The notes below the pieces were generated by a model. The model had not been told where the DNA came from. It did no database searches and saw nothing but the letters and a program-made list of their open reading frames with translations. From contig JAHQIY010000055.1 in NCBI GenBank assembly GCA_019054805.1, forward strand, positions 30,600 to 94,599: a stretch of DNA of 64,000 bases, read 5' to 3'. The translations under genes were made by a program, and so were the position numbers. Position 1 is the stretch's first letter; the number at the start of each line of letters is the position of its first letter. Shown in pieces: positions 1 to 10,600 of the stretch. Origin of the DNA: Brachionus manjavacas. Lineage: Eukaryota; Rotifera; Eurotatoria; Ploima; Brachionidae.

Positions 1-367
1 ACATCGCCTCAGCCAAACTGCCAAGCCCTGCTTGATGAAACCCTTCTGCTAAGTTGCTTTGCGCCAAACCATGCTGGCTAGCTTCATCTTGACTCACCAC
101 ACCTCGACGCAGAGCCGCCGCAACACAAGTTTCCAAACGCACATTGTGCTCTGCCGCTAAAGTTTGCCATGCCGTGACTAAGTCGAACTCATCATTGGCT
201 GGTACTGTGAGAGCACTGCCGTTGGTTACACCATCTTGATAGAAAAACACGCTGACCAATGAATGCCCTTTCGCAATCAGCGCCTTCGCGAACTGATATG
301 CGCTTCTCGCGGACTGACTGCCGTAGACAGGACCATTCACCACCAAGGTGTAAGTCAAACCACTCAC
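1..367 (-). CDS. tusD: Sulfurtransferase subunit TusD (partial, cut by window edge)
   Basis: TusD belongs to the TusBCD complex that relays persulfide sulfur from TusA to TusE for 2-thiolation of the wobble uridine in tRNA-Lys/Glu/Gln. The visible part, about 122 codons, reads as a DsrE/TusD protein: a beta-alpha start with the [10 protein letters not shown] segment, then [12 protein letters not shown], and the conserved cysteine in [12 protein letters not shown]. The proposed start is GTG at 365-367, whose GTGA overlaps the stop of the upstream YheO-type gene, so the two are probably translationally coupled. The 3' end lies beyond the left edge. Followed in known genomes by tusC-tusB-rpsL; not visible here. 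Confidence 0.88.
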   Translation of the reverse strand, partial: MSGLTYTLVVNGPVYGSQSARSAYQFAKALIAKGHSLVSVFFYQDGVTNGSALTVPANDEFDLVTAWQTLAAEHNVRLETCVAAALRRGVVSQDEASQHGLAQSNLAEGFHQAGLGSLAEAM

Positions 368-1086
368 TTTTCGTCATCCTCAGTTTTGCGCTGACGAATG
401 TAGAGGTAAACGGTATGTTTAGAGATATTGAGGCGGTCAGCGACACGGTTAATCGCATCTTTAATGTCAAAGATACCCTTGTCGTACAGCTCCATCACAA
501 TCTGACGATTCTTAGTATTGTTCGAAACGGATTTGTCAGCATTGATTTCTTCAATGGTGCGCTCAACGGTTTGGTCAACAAGTTCTTCAACATCGCTAGC
601 GAAGTTAACTGATGATGCCGCTTGTTTTGCTTCTTCAGTTGGCATAAATGACTGCAGCACCTGCGAGAATGGTGCGTCAAGATTGACGTTCACACACAAC
701 AGACCAATCACTCGATTCTCACCATTACGGATGGCTACCGTAATAGATTTCATCAGTACCCCGCCCTTCGCGCGAGTAAAGTACGAACGAGAGAAGTTTC
801 TTTCCGAGCCTTCGATGTCACGTAGCATTTTCAATGCTAAATCTGTGATCGGAGAACCGACCTGACGGCCCGTGTTTTCACCATTGGCAATTTTAATCGC
901 CGACGTATTAAGATCTTCAAGTGAGTGCAGAACGATTTCACAAAACGGGCCAATTAGGCTCGCAATGCCATCAACGACTGCTTCATAAGATCTCAGAATG
1001 ATTTTGTCATGCTCACTAAATGGCATCACATTGACAGATTCCATTTCGAGCAACATATCCGTGTTTACTGTTTCTGTAGTTGTCAC
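364..1086 (-). CDS. YheO-family PAS/HTH transcriptional regulator
   Basis: Protein of 240 residues with the two-part YheO layout: a PAS-like YheO domain at about residues 20-135 ([12 protein letters not shown], then the GLLCVNVN stretch) and a C-terminal helix-turn-helix of the DUF24/YheO type at about 175-235, with the recognition region [17 protein letters not shown]. It lies between fkpA and tusD as in other gammaproteobacteria and overlaps the tusD start by 4 bases, so it is probably the first gene of a tus operon. The ligand and targets are not evident from the sequence. A DNA-binding regulator is secure; any specific regulon would be a guess. Confidence 0.88.
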   Translation of the reverse strand: MTTTETVNTDMLLEMESVNVMPFSEHDKIILRSYEAVVDGIASLIGPFCEIVLHSLEDLNTSAIKIANGENTGRQVGSPITDLALKMLRDIEGSERNFSRSYFTRAKGGVLMKSITVAIRNGENRVIGLLCVNVNLDAPFSQVLQSFMPTEEAKQAASSVNFASDVEELVDQTVERTIEEINADKSVSNNTKNRQIVMELYDKGIFDIKDAINRVADRLNISKHTVYLYIRQRKTEDDEK

Positions 1087-1223
1087 TTCTTTAAGCCTTA
1101 GCGCGAAAAATCAACAAATTGGTGTAAGTTTATCAGAAATTTTGATAAGCACACCTAGCTAACCCACTATCTAGTGATTTAGGACAAAAAATTGCTTTAT
1201 TACATTGTGCAATTTCTCGCAAT

Positions 1224-1253
1224 AAAAAAGGTCTGGTAAAAACCAGACCTTTT
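1224..1253 (-). terminator. Intrinsic terminator of fkpA
   Basis: Leftward hairpin: an 11-base stem (AAAAGGTCTGG with its complement) around a six-base loop, followed on the minus strand by a run of T. It sits 20 bases beyond the fkpA stop. Confidence 0.85.
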
Positions 1254-1271
1254 ACAATCAGTGATTAAGGC

Positions 1272-2060
1272 TTACTGAACCGCTTCTTCACCGTTATCGA
1301 TTTTTAGTAGCTCAACTTCAAATACTAGTGTTGAGTTAGCTGGAATCGTTGGCGTATCTTGTTCACCATACGCAAGCTCTGGCGGGATGACAAATTTGAA
1401 CTTAGAACCCACAGGCATTAGTTGAACGCCTTCTGTCCAACCTGGGATAACGCGGTTCAGTGGGAAAGTCGCTGGTTCACCACGGTCGTATGAGCTATCG
1501 AACTGAGTACCGTCGATCAACGTACCTTTGTAGTGTACTTGAACCGTATCGGTATCTTTTGGCTGCTCACCTTCAGCAGGGGTCATTACTTGGTAAAGTA
1601 GACCAGTGTCAGTCTTCTTAACGCCTTCTTGCTTTTCAAACTCAGCGCGGAAATCAGCACCTTCTTGCTTAGCAGCAGCCGCTTTTTCAGCTGCTTGCTT
1701 TTGCATAGTTTCAGCAACACGCTTGTCTAGTGCTTCTAGTGCCGCGCGAGTTTCTTCTTCGTTAAGCTCTGGGTTACCAGCAAATACATGCTCGATACCT
1801 TTAAGAACAAGGTCTTTATTTAGCGTGATGCCAATTTCGTTTGGTTTGTCTAGGCTAGTGCTTAGGTAGTTAGCAAAAGAGACACCAATCGCATATGCCG
1901 CTTTGTCATCTTCTGTTGCAAAAGAAACCGTCTTAGCTGTTTCTGCTTGCACTTGCTCTGCCGCTGGTGCTGTTTCTGCTTTTGGTTCTTCTTCTTTTTG
2001 ACAGCCAACAGCGAGTGCAACAGTTGCAGCAAGCAGTGACACTTTAAAAATCGATTTCAT
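1272..2060 (-). CDS. fkpA: FKBP-type peptidyl-prolyl cis-trans isomerase FkpA
   Basis: Periplasmic prolyl isomerase and chaperone of 262 residues. The N-terminus is an export signal ending in ALAVGC (Cys20), which resembles a lipobox, so this copy may be lipid-anchored rather than soluble like the E. coli protein. A charged helical dimerisation region spans about residues 45-150, and the FKBP domain about 160-255, with VQVHYKGTLIDGTQFDSS and the GWTEGVQLMPVGSKFKFVIP core. The slyX gene and the yheO-tus operon flank it, matching enterobacterial and Vibrio order. It is a single gene with its own terminator. Confidence 0.93.
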   Translation of the reverse strand: MKSIFKVSLLAATVALAVGCQKEEEPKAETAPAAEQVQAETAKTVSFATEDDKAAYAIGVSFANYLSTSLDKPNEIGITLNKDLVLKGIEHVFAGNPELNEEETRAALEALDKRVAETMQKQAAEKAAAAKQEGADFRAEFEKQEGVKKTDTGLLYQVMTPAEGEQPKDTDTVQVHYKGTLIDGTQFDSSYDRGEPATFPLNRVIPGWTEGVQLMPVGSKFKFVIPPELAYGEQDTPTIPANSTLVFEVELLKIDNGEEAVQ

Positions 2061-2190
2061 TTAACTCTCCAATTGAGACTTTTGTCTTTGTGCACAAATC
2101 TTTAAGAAACACTGGTACACATTTGAATGTTGTACCAATATAACCAATATGCGTCTTAATTAAACGTAAACAAGCGGATATTTGGATTTA

Positions 2191-3171
2191 ATGCGTATAA
2201 TTTTTAACTCAATAATCATCACTATTGTCATTACAGCGTTAAATGGGTGTTTTTTCTCCGCTCAAGACAGTCAACGATGGACTATCGAACCTAAGGGCAC
2301 CACCAGCTTTGCATTAAGCCGCGATGCTCGTTTCGCCCTTCTTTACTCTAAAGAACACCAACTTGTTTTATGGGATCTGGATGAAAGCCAAGAGCTCGCT
2401 TCATTGGGCGCTCAAGATCCCCAATCCAGTACCGTTTCACGTATCCGAATTTCAGATAATGGCCGCTTTGCGGTTACCGCGACACAAATCAACTTCGCAG
2501 TCTGGGACTTGGCTTGGACACAAGCTGAAGGACTTTGGTCAATTTCCGACGGCTTAATCCGCGATGTTGATATTGCCAGCAATGGCGATCAAGTACTGCT
2601 TGGTTTATCTAATGGCAAAGCCATCTACGTCAACTTAGTCACCGGTCGCCGCTTAGAGTTCCTTGCCCACAATGAAAAAGTCAATTCGGTAGCCCTTTCT
2701 CCCAACGGGCGGTTTGCTCTCTCAGGCGGTAATGACTACAAAGCGCACCTGTGGGATACCAATACTGGACAGATATTAAAAACCTTTGAACATGAACAGA
2801 GAGTGAACCGAGTCGCCCTACAGCGTGATGGCAAATACGCTTTCACTTCCGACGGAGGTAACCAAGCGATTATCTGGGATCTCACCACTGGAGAAGAAAT
2901 GTCTCGACTACGCAGCTTCTCTCGCCAACTGATTTTCTCAACTGCTCGCTTTTCAGATGATGGTCAATACCTTGTTACCGGAACTCCATCGAGCCGTATC
3001 ATGGTCTGGGATACTCACACGGGTAAGCGAGTTGATGGATTTGAAGCTGAACCACTAAAAGATACTCGCCCTCCACGCGCAGTGGTGTATGATGCTGCCT
3101 TTGATAGCCAAAACCGAGTGATCTCGGGGACATCGGCTGGTATCGCCCAAGCTTGGGATGTGGATTATTAA
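2191..3171 (+). CDS. WD40-repeat lipoprotein
   Basis: Protein of 326 residues. The ATG at 2191 is preferred over an in-frame TTG at 2182 because it begins directly with a lipoprotein signal peptide ending LNGC (Cys20). The rest consists of WD40-type repeats with recurrent GRFALSGG- and LWDTNTG-like motifs, at least five blades visible and probably six or seven forming a propeller. It is probably tethered to the inner face of the outer membrane or to the outer face of the inner membrane as a protein-binding scaffold. It starts divergently from fkpA and is followed after 19 bases by slyX, so the two may be cotranscribed. No specific partner can be inferred. Confidence 0.85.
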   Translation: MRIIFNSIIITIVITALNGCFFSAQDSQRWTIEPKGTTSFALSRDARFALLYSKEHQLVLWDLDESQELASLGAQDPQSSTVSRIRISDNGRFAVTATQINFAVWDLAWTQAEGLWSISDGLIRDVDIASNGDQVLLGLSNGKAIYVNLVTGRRLEFLAHNEKVNSVALSPNGRFALSGGNDYKAHLWDTNTGQILKTFEHEQRVNRVALQRDGKYAFTSDGGNQAIIWDLTTGEEMSRLRSFSRQLIFSTARFSDDGQYLVTGTPSSRIMVWDTHTGKRVDGFEAEPLKDTRPPRAVVYDAAFDSQNRVISGTSAGIAQAWDVDY

Positions 3172-3190
3172 CAGCAAAGATCAGTGAGCC

Positions 3191-3418
3191 ATGACAGAAA
3201 AGCGAGTTGAACAATTAGAAAGCCGCGTGAATGACCTAGAGTGTCAATTGGCTTTCCAAGAGCAGACCATTGAAGAGTTGAACGATGCGCTTAGTCAGCA
3301 GCAATTGTTGATCTCAAAAATGCAGGACCAAATGAAATACGTGGTGGGTAAAGTGAAAAACATGGACACCTCAAACGTTGAAAACCCTGCCAATGAGCCG
3401 CCACCACCTCATTACTAA
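3191..3418 (+). CDS. slyX: SlyX family protein
   Basis: A 75-residue SlyX protein: almost entirely one coiled coil (EQLESRVNDLECQLAFQEQ, then LNDALSQQQ) with the family's proline-rich tail ending PPPPHY. Function is unknown in all species. The location next to fkpA matches its usual neighbourhood. It follows the WD40 lipoprotein by 19 bases. Confidence 0.9.
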   Translation: MTEKRVEQLESRVNDLECQLAFQEQTIEELNDALSQQQLLISKMQDQMKYVVGKVKNMDTSNVENPANEPPPPHY

Positions 3419-3428
3419 GCTCTACAAA

Positions 3429-3614
3429 CTAGCCAAACACATAGGCAATGACGGCTCCAGCAACCACTAAACAGCCACCAATTCGACGTAACTGATTGTC
3501 AGGCTGTTGACTGAGTTGCGCGACCATATTGCGCCAACCGTTGGGAGCGATCAGTGGGCCAAGTCCTTCAACAATAAGTACTAGGCCAAAGGCGAGCCAT
3601 AAAGAGTTCGACAT
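3429..3614 (-). CDS. YjeT-type DUF2065 small membrane protein
   Basis: A 61-residue protein with two hydrophobic segments (about residues 4-22 and 43-60) separated by a short polar stretch containing NGWR. This is the DUF2065/YjeT pattern, and it lies directly downstream of hflC, as yjeT does in E. coli. A clear AGGAAA ribosome-binding sequence precedes the ATG. The hflC terminator hairpin lies between hflC and this gene, so expression is either by readthrough or from a promoter of its own. Function unknown. Confidence 0.8.
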   Translation of the reverse strand: MSNSLWLAFGLVLIVEGLGPLIAPNGWRNMVAQLSQQPDNQLRRIGGCLVVAGAVIAYVFG

Positions 3615-3627
3615 AGATTTCCTACCA

Positions 3628-3660
3628 TAAAAAATAAAGGCTCCATTAAGGAGCCTTTAT
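3628..3660 (-). terminator. Intrinsic terminator behind hflC
   Basis: Perfect 11-base stem (ATAAAGGCTCC with its complement) and a five-base loop, followed on the minus strand by an A/T-rich T tract. It lies between hflC and the DUF2065 gene. Confidence 0.8.
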
Positions 3661-3675
3661 ACTATCAGAGATTAT

Positions 3676-4653
3676 TTATTTCGCTTCTGCGCCAGTCGCG
3701 TTATTCATGTACTGGAAGAAGTCACTCTTCGGATCCAATACTAGGATATCGCTCTTATCGCTGAATGATTTCTCATAAGCTTTAAGAGAACGCATAAAGC
3801 TAAAGAATTCTGGGTCTTTATTATAAGCATCCGAGTAGATTTTCGCAGATTTCGCATCCGCTTCACCTCGTGTTACACGTGCAGTCTTGTCTGCTTCTGC
3901 TAGAACTGTTGCCACTTCTAGATCAGCTTGTGCACGAATAACTTCTGCCTTCTCACGACCTTGTGAACGGTGCTTACGCGCAACAGATTCACGCTCAGCT
4001 CTCATACGGCGGTAGATAGACTCACTGATTTCGTCAGGTAGGTTGATTTTCTTCATACGGAAATCAACGATCTCAACACCCAAGTCTTTCATTGCACTAT
4101 CTGTAGTGCCGACAAGAACGTTCTCCATAATTTGGTCACGCTCACCGTCCACTTCTAGCGCTTCTAAAGCTGCTTCAGTTGTTACTTCTTCGCTGTCTGC
4201 ACTGTCAGGAAGTACATCTTTGTTACGCGGGCCAGAAACAATCTGCTTGATCTCACGAGCACCAATTTCAGAACGTAGTACGTCGGTGACTTTACGTTCA
4301 AGTAGCGCTTCCGCTGTCAACGTATTACCACCACCAGTGGTTAGGTAGTAACGACCGAAGTCTGAAATACGCCACTTAACGTAAGTATCGATCAGCACGT
4401 CTTTTTTCTCAGACGTTACGAAACGGTCAGAACGGCTATCCATTGTTTGGATACGCGCATCTAGCGTTTTCACACGATCGAATAGCGGCATCTTAAAATG
4501 CAAGCCTGGCTCGTAGATTCTTGATACGCCGTTATCATCAAGAACACGACCAAATCGAATCACCAATCCACGTTCACCTTCTTGAATCACGAATACTGAC
4601 ATTAGCAGTAGAACAATGGTAACGACTAATACAGGGATCATTAACTTACGCAT
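3676..4653 (-). CDS. hflC: Protease modulator HflC
   Basis: SPFH/band-7 membrane protein of 325 residues. With HflK it forms the large periplasmic-facing cage that holds and modulates the FtsH protease in the inner membrane. A single N-terminal membrane anchor lies at about residues 4-24. The SPFH domain follows (GERGLVIRFGRV), then a long charged helical region rich in Arg/Glu/Ala (about 215-275) that forms the cage wall. It starts two bases after the hflK stop, so the two are translated in fixed proportion. Confidence 0.95.
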   Translation of the reverse strand: MRKLMIPVLVVTIVLLLMSVFVIQEGERGLVIRFGRVLDDNGVSRIYEPGLHFKMPLFDRVKTLDARIQTMDSRSDRFVTSEKKDVLIDTYVKWRISDFGRYYLTTGGGNTLTAEALLERKVTDVLRSEIGAREIKQIVSGPRNKDVLPDSADSEEVTTEAALEALEVDGERDQIMENVLVGTTDSAMKDLGVEIVDFRMKKINLPDEISESIYRRMRAERESVARKHRSQGREKAEVIRAQADLEVATVLAEADKTARVTRGEADAKSAKIYSDAYNKDPEFFSFMRSLKAYEKSFSDKSDILVLDPKSDFFQYMNNATGAEAK

Positions 4654-4655
4654 TC

Positions 4656-5846
4656 TTAATATCTCCCTTGACGTGAACCAGTTGAACGAGATTGCGAGTC
4701 TGAAGTTGTCTCATTTGTCTGAGTTTCTAGCTCAATTTGATCGTATGCAGAAGAAGACTTCGTGCTACGTTTGGTTTGAGTCTTACCTTCACCAGCCAAC
4801 TTATCGATTGGTAAGTAAAGCAGGTTGCCACTTGATTCAGAATCAATAAGAACCTTAGAAGTGCTGCTGTAGACTTCTTCCATCGTGTCTAGGTATAGAC
4901 GGTTACGAGTAACTTCAGGAGCTGCTTGGTATTCAGGAAGTAGCTTCTCAAACTGCGCTACTTGACCAAGTGCTTCATTCACTACGCGCTCAGAGTAACC
5001 CAATGCTTCTTTCTTCAAACGCTCAGCTCGACCCGTCGCTTTTGGAAGAATATCGTTACGGTAAGCTTCTGCTTCACGCTCAAAACGCTCTTCATCCTCA
5101 CGCGCTGCGATAGCATCATCGAATGCGTCTTTAACTTGCTCAGGTGGACGTGCAGACTGGAAGTTGACATCAACGATGACGACACCCATATCGTAGCTGT
5201 CTACGATTTCATTTAACGTTTCCTGAGTACTTTGACGGATTTGCTGACGACCCGTCGTCAGGATGCTATCCATCAGAGAGTCACCAATCACTGCACGAAG
5301 CGCAGAGTCGGTCGCTTGGCGTAAGCTGTCGTCTGCGTTGGTTACACGGTATAGGTACTTATACGGGTCAGCAACACGGTACTGAACATCCATCGCAACC
5401 GTAACTACGTTTTCATCTTTAGTCAGCATTAGACCTGATGAACGCAGTGAGCGAATCGCCTGTACGTTAACCGGTGACACTTCATCAATGAAGCGCGGAC
5501 GCCAGTTTAGACCAGGATCGACAACGCGATCGTACTTACCGAGACGTAGCACTACGCCACGCTCTGCTTCGCCGATAGTGTAAAAGCCAGCGAAGAACCA
5601 AATTGCTATTGCGATTGCTGCGATAACACCAAAACCTAGTGCTCCGCCACCGCCAATAGACGATCCTTTACCGCCTTTGCCACCACCAAACTTTCCACCC
5701 AGTTTCTGACTCAGTTTATTAAACACTTCGTCTAAGTCTGGCGGTCCTTGATCACGGCCACCTTTGTTACCACGATTGTTATTACCCCAAGGGTCATTAT
5801 CGCGGCCATTGTTGCCGTTGTTATTACCAGGCTCATTCCACGCCAT
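4656..5846 (-). CDS. hflK: FtsH protease modulator subunit HflK
   Basis: Protein of 396 residues, partner of HflC. The cytoplasmic N-terminus is Gly/Asn-rich (residues 1-75), as is typical of HflK. One membrane segment follows at about 78-98 (FGVIAAIAIAIWFFAGF), then the SPFH domain (GEAERGVVLRLGKYDRVVDPGLNW) and a long alpha-helical region. The C-terminal tail is Ser/Thr-rich and low complexity. It lies 45 bases after hflX in the hfq-hflX-hflK-hflC order. Confidence 0.95.
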   Translation of the reverse strand: MAWNEPGNNNGNNGRDNDPWGNNNRGNKGGRDQGPPDLDEVFNKLSQKLGGKFGGGKGGKGSSIGGGGALGFGVIAAIAIAIWFFAGFYTIGEAERGVVLRLGKYDRVVDPGLNWRPRFIDEVSPVNVQAIRSLRSSGLMLTKDENVVTVAMDVQYRVADPYKYLYRVTNADDSLRQATDSALRAVIGDSLMDSILTTGRQQIRQSTQETLNEIVDSYDMGVVIVDVNFQSARPPEQVKDAFDDAIAAREDEERFEREAEAYRNDILPKATGRAERLKKEALGYSERVVNEALGQVAQFEKLLPEYQAAPEVTRNRLYLDTMEEVYSSTSKVLIDSESSGNLLYLPIDKLAGEGKTQTKRSTKSSSAYDQIELETQTNETTSDSQSRSTGSRQGRY

Positions 5847-5891
5847 TAGAAAGCTCCATCATTTGATATGACGTTATACTGTAGCAGTCAT

Positions 5892-7181
5892 TTAAGTAAC
5901 TATAAAGTCACGTAAAACTGCCCCTTCTCTTTTTTCAAGTCTAGACCAATCCACTTGTTGCATGCGAACATCAATCAACAAGTTACCTTCCTGGTCATAT
6001 TCTTCTCGTTGAATACATTTCATTTGGAAGAATGTACTACGAATTCGCCCTTGATGTTGTGGCGGGATTCGCAATTGATACTGAACCATTTGACTCGCGA
6101 GACGCTCAGTCAACGCATCAAACAGCAGCTCAATACCTATGCCTTCCATTGCAGAAACCCAAACTGCGCGAGGAATTCCTTCCTCATCACGTTCTATACG
6201 AGGTTTCTGGCCTTCTAGGTTATCAATCTTGTTCATGACAACCAGAGACGGTACCTCGTGGGCATCGATCTCTTCTAGCACTTCATGAACAGCTTGAATA
6301 TTCTCACGAAAACGGTCGTCGCTGGCATCTACAACATGTAACAAAATGTCAGCTTCTTGAGTTTCTTGCAGTGTTGCTTTAAATGCAGCAACAAGATCGT
6401 GCGGAAGATGACGAATAAACCCTACCGTATCGGCTAAGATCGCCGGGCCAACATCCGCTAGCTCTATTTTACGTAAAGTTGGGTCTAGCGTAGCAAACAG
6501 CTGGTCTGCGGCGTAAACGCCTGCTTCAGTAATACGGTTAAATAAGGTCGACTTACCTGCGTTGGTATAACCCACTAAGGAAACAGTCGGGATTTCCGCT
6601 CGATTTCGAGCACGGCGACCTTGTTCACGCTGTTTAGCCACTTTCCCTAAACGGCGCAATATCGCTTTAATACGATCACGCAATAGACGTCGGTCAGTTT
6701 CTAACTGAGTTTCACCTGGACCACGTAAACCGATACCACCTTTCTGTCTTTCAAGGTGCGTCCAGCCGCGGATCAATCGGGTTGAGATATGGCGAAGCTG
6801 AGCAAGCTCAACCTGCAATTTACCTTCATGAGTTCGGGCGCGTTGAGCAAAAATATCGAGGATCAGACCTGTACGGTCAACCACACGACACTTACACAAC
6901 TGTTCGAGGTTACGTTCTTGGGCAGGAGAGAGGGCGTGATTAAAAATCACAATATCAGCGCCAGATAACTGCACAGCCTGTGCAATCTCTTGAGCCTTAC
7001 CCTCTCCGACATAGTATTTAGGGTGTGGAGACTGGCGACTTCCGGTTACAACTTGTAACGCAGAAACGCCAGCTGAAGAGACCAACATCTCAAATTCGCT
7101 GAGATCTTCCCACTCCCCTTCTTGCGTGAAGTTGATATGAACAAGTACGGCTCGCTCACCGGCTTCATAACGGTCAAACAA
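5892..7181 (-). CDS. hflX: Ribosome-rescue GTPase HflX (TTG start)
   Basis: GTPase of 429 residues that binds the 50S subunit and splits stalled 70S ribosomes under stress. The N-terminal HflX domain covers residues 1-195 (including the GLRGPGETQLETDRR linker). The G domain has G1 GYTNAGKS at 204-211, G3 DTVGF at 251-255 and G4 NKID near 317. The start is a TTG. I chose it because the family N-terminus begins here (FDRYEAGERAVLV) and an AAGGAG ribosome-binding site lies eight bases upstream; no in-frame ATG fits. It follows hfq closely. Confidence 0.95.
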   Translation of the reverse strand: MFDRYEAGERAVLVHINFTQEGEWEDLSEFEMLVSSAGVSALQVVTGSRQSPHPKYYVGEGKAQEIAQAVQLSGADIVIFNHALSPAQERNLEQLCKCRVVDRTGLILDIFAQRARTHEGKLQVELAQLRHISTRLIRGWTHLERQKGGIGLRGPGETQLETDRRLLRDRIKAILRRLGKVAKQREQGRRARNRAEIPTVSLVGYTNAGKSTLFNRITEAGVYAADQLFATLDPTLRKIELADVGPAILADTVGFIRHLPHDLVAAFKATLQETQEADILLHVVDASDDRFRENIQAVHEVLEEIDAHEVPSLVVMNKIDNLEGQKPRIERDEEGIPRAVWVSAMEGIGIELLFDALTERLASQMVQYQLRIPPQHQGRIRSTFFQMKCIQREEYDQEGNLLIDVRMQQVDWSRLEKREGAVLRDFIVT

Positions 7182-7221
7182 GCAATCAACTCCTTACAAA
7201 CAAATATGGTAATTCAGAGAA

Positions 7222-7518
<297 letters not shown>

Positions 7519-7674
7519 TTATTTAGCTAGTGGTGCGCTGCATTAAAAGATGCGGCCTTTGCTCTGAGCTAAACGAATAAAATAACACCCTGTCGCTACT
7601 TGTTATGACGGCTTTAAAGCGAAATTTCAAGTAACAGATCCTTTACAGGGCACATTCACGCAAAAGCGATCACA

Positions 7675-8625
7675 TTATACACAGCTAAAACCTTCAGATG
7701 CTATGGCATTTGAGACAGTTTCTAGCGCGTGTTCAATGTTTTCACTATCTAACCAAGTTAAATCATCCCAGCTGCGTAACCAGGTGATTTGTCGCTTGGC
7801 CAATTGACGGGTTGCACAGACGCCCTTAAAAATGGCTTCATCTAACGTGCAGTTCCCATCCAAATAGTCCCACATCTGCCTATAACCTACACAACGAATC
7901 GAAGGTAGATCTGGGTGAAGATCATCGCGAGCATATAGCGCACGCATTTCATCTTCAAAACCCGCTTCGATCATCTTCTCGTAGCGCAGCTCAATTCGGC
8001 GATGGAGCTCTGCCCTTTCCTTGGGAGCTATTGCAAACTGTTTAACTCGGTACGGCAGGCTTTCGCCCTTAGTTTGAGTTAACTCAGTAAGAGTTTTACC
8101 TGAAATTCGATAAACTTCCAATGCCCTAGACAATCTTTGTGGATCATTCGGGTGGATTCGCTCTGCTGAGACAGGATCAATCTCTTTTAACTGATCGTGT
8201 AATTTATCCCAACCTAAAGCTAGTGCTTCTTGCTCTATCTGTTGGCGAATTTCAGTATCCGCGGCTGGTAGTGGCGATAACCCTTCCAGTAACGCTTTGT
8301 AGTAAAGCATGGTGCCACCAACGAGTAGTGGGATCTTGCCTTGCTCTACAATTTTATTCATTTCATTCAGCGCATCACGACGAAAATCAGCAGCAGAATA
8401 GGCTTCACTAGGATCAAGAATATCGATCAAGCTATGCGGCGCTTGGGCTTGTTCCTCGGCATCAGGTTTTGCCGTACCAATATCCATTCCTTTGTAGATC
8501 AGCGCTGAATCAACTGAAATGATCTCTACCGGGAATTTCTGGCGTAAACGAATCGCAAGATCCGTTTTTCCTGACGCTGTTGGCCCCATTAAAAATAGAG
8601 CTAAAGGTAATTCTGTGTTGTTCAT
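7675..8625 (-). CDS. miaA: tRNA dimethylallyltransferase MiaA
   Basis: Enzyme of 316 residues that transfers a dimethylallyl group to A37 of tRNAs reading UNN codons. Visible are the P-loop GPTASGKT (14-21), the substrate segment [18 protein letters not shown], the [18 protein letters not shown] motif and the C-terminal [14 protein letters not shown] motif. Its ATG overlaps the mutL stop (ATGA), so translation is coupled. Confidence 0.96.
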   Translation of the reverse strand: MNNTELPLALFLMGPTASGKTDLAIRLRQKFPVEIISVDSALIYKGMDIGTAKPDAEEQAQAPHSLIDILDPSEAYSAADFRRDALNEMNKIVEQGKIPLLVGGTMLYYKALLEGLSPLPAADTEIRQQIEQEALALGWDKLHDQLKEIDPVSAERIHPNDPQRLSRALEVYRISGKTLTELTQTKGESLPYRVKQFAIAPKERAELHRRIELRYEKMIEAGFEDEMRALYARDDLHPDLPSIRCVGYRQMWDYLDGNCTLDEAIFKGVCATRQLAKRQITWLRSWDDLTWLDSENIEHALETVSNAIASEGFSCV

Positions 8626-10586
8626 AATTCTAACGCTGCAATCGTTGCAGAAAAGTCTACTGGCTTAACAAAGGTTTGGTCACTAAGTGGAAGTCTTCCT
8701 TGCCACAATTGCTCTACATCAGCAATTATCTGGATGGCTTCCGACAAAGTGTAGTCACTTTTTACCTGAGTAATATGATCACTAAGCCATTTTGCTAACT
8801 GGGTATGTGACAACGGCTGTGAAGCGGCTTGACACGAGACCGCGTAAGATAGCAGATCTGGCACCAGTTGTTGCAAGTTTTGTTGCCTCAATGGTTGGGG
8901 CACACCCATTACCATCAGTGCCTTATTACCGCGTGCTTTTAGTTCAATGCCGAATGTATCTAGCGTTGGCTGAAGCGCTTGCGCAACTTCGAGCAGAGCG
9001 TCATCTAACTTAACCGACAATGGAACCAATAACGGTTGGCTTTTTAAATTACCTTCGCGAGTCGACAATTGACCATTGATCCGAAGCCACTCCGCTTTAG
9101 CAAGGTTGACCAAACGCGTACCTTGCTTATCTGCCATCACAAGATACCGACCTTGTACGACATGGATTGCTTTTCCTAACGATTCGACAAACTGAACATC
9201 AACTTGTTCATTTGAAATTGTCTTTGCCGCTGGAATTTGTGCTTTTTCCGCTTCAGCGATATCCGGAGTTTGGAGTAATTCCTGATAAGCTTTCACTTCC
9301 TGCTTGCTCGGCGCAGGTTCGCTATAGCGCTCAGTGACTCTTGGCTTGTTTAGCGGGCGAGATTCATGCCATTCATTCCTTGGCTGCGCTTCACGCACAC
9401 TCTCTCGACTCTCGGCATAATCGGCTTTACCGGGATAAGATGGCACTGACTCAATTGCGCGATATTCTTGCTGAGAAGTACGATTTGCCACTTCACGAGG
9501 TGCAGAAGTTAGCTCTGGCTCATCCGTTGGGTTCGATGGCTGCTCTACATGGAATGCAGAAGCGGTTTGTTCGGGCTTATCAATATGGGCACTTTGAGCC
9601 AAGGCATCACTCAGCGCTTGATAGATAAAGTCATGCACAAGCCGCGCTTGATGGAAGCGAACTTCATGCTTGGCAGGATGTACATTGACATCGACTTGAT
9701 GTGGGTCGAGTTCGATAAAGAGCACATATGTCGCAAACTGATCGGGGCGCAGGCTAGTCTCATAGCTTTGGCGAATCGCGTGATTGATCAGTTTGTCACG
9801 CATCATACGGCCATTAACGTAACAGTATTGCAGATCGCTTTGCTGACGCGCACCCTCTGGCGTGGTGATCCAACCATGCAGCTTGAGCCCCTGATGCTCT
9901 AGCTCTATTTTAAGCATATTACGCACAAAGGCGTTGCCACACACAGCCGCAATACGCTTTTCTGCCTGTGCCTCAGTTTTCGCCGCGCGATACTGTTTAA
10001 TGAGTTTGCCGTTGTGTCTAAGATTGATCGTAACGTCGAAGCAGCTCAACGCAATCCGTTTCAATAACTCATCTATATGGGTAAATTCGGTTTTCTCTGT
10101 ACGTAGAAACTTGCGCCTCGCTGGCGTATTAAAGAACAGATCAAGCACTTCAACCGTGGTACCAATAGGATGGGCAGCAGGCTGAAGCTTAACCTGCATC
10201 TCGCGGCCTTCACTGTACGCTGACCAAGCTTGCTCTTGCGTCGCGGGTCGTGAGGTCATGGTTAAACGGGCAACAGAACTGATACTCGCTAAAGCTTCAC
10301 CACGAAAGCCTAAGCTAATGATCGCTTCTAGATCATCAAGGGTGTGAATCTTCGACGTGGCATGTCGACTTAGCGCCAGACCTAACTCATCTTTGACGAT
10401 CCCTTTGCCATTGTCGCGAACACGGATCAGCTTGGCGCCACCCTTCTCGATATCAATATCGATGCGTGTTGCGCCAGAATCTAAGCTATTTTCCACCAAC
10501 TCTTTGACTACAGAAGCGGGTCTTTCTACCACTTCGCCCGCCGCGATTTGGTTGGCAAGGCGCGCAGGAAGGATCTTAATCGTCAC
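8622..10586 (-). CDS. mutL: DNA mismatch repair protein MutL
   Basis: GHKL ATPase of about 654 residues that links MutS mismatch recognition to MutH and UvrD. The ATPase motifs are visible: [17 protein letters not shown] and [14 protein letters not shown], with the [11 protein letters not shown] segment. After a variable proline/serine/glutamate-rich linker (about 340-460) comes the C-terminal dimerisation domain. There is no endonuclease DQHA..E motif, as in other organisms with MutH. Two in-frame GTG starts exist, at 10595 and 10586. I prefer 10586, giving the family N-terminus [20 protein letters not shown]. It lies just after amiB and overlaps miaA. Confidence 0.94.
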   Translation of the reverse strand: MTIKILPARLANQIAAGEVVERPASVVKELVENSLDSGATRIDIDIEKGGAKLIRVRDNGKGIVKDELGLALSRHATSKIHTLDDLEAIISLGFRGEALASISSVARLTMTSRPATQEQAWSAYSEGREMQVKLQPAAHPIGTTVEVLDLFFNTPARRKFLRTEKTEFTHIDELLKRIALSCFDVTINLRHNGKLIKQYRAAKTEAQAEKRIAAVCGNAFVRNMLKIELEHQGLKLHGWITTPEGARQQSDLQYCYVNGRMMRDKLINHAIRQSYETSLRPDQFATYVLFIELDPHQVDVNVHPAKHEVRFHQARLVHDFIYQALSDALAQSAHIDKPEQTASAFHVEQPSNPTDEPELTSAPREVANRTSQQEYRAIESVPSYPGKADYAESRESVREAQPRNEWHESRPLNKPRVTERYSEPAPSKQEVKAYQELLQTPDIAEAEKAQIPAAKTISNEQVDVQFVESLGKAIHVVQGRYLVMADKQGTRLVNLAKAEWLRINGQLSTREGNLKSQPLLVPLSVKLDDALLEVAQALQPTLDTFGIELKARGNKALMVMGVPQPLRQQNLQQLVPDLLSYAVSCQAASQPLSHTQLAKWLSDHITQVKSDYTLSEAIQIIADVEQLWQGRLPLSDQTFVKPVDFSATIAALEL

Positions 10587-10600
10587 GTCTGGCACTCACT

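Noticed and set aside
3429-3614. Expecting purA behind the yjeT-type gene as in E. coli
   Set aside because: The neighbouring gene is slyX. The difference is a gene-order change between lineages rather than evidence of an event in this strain.
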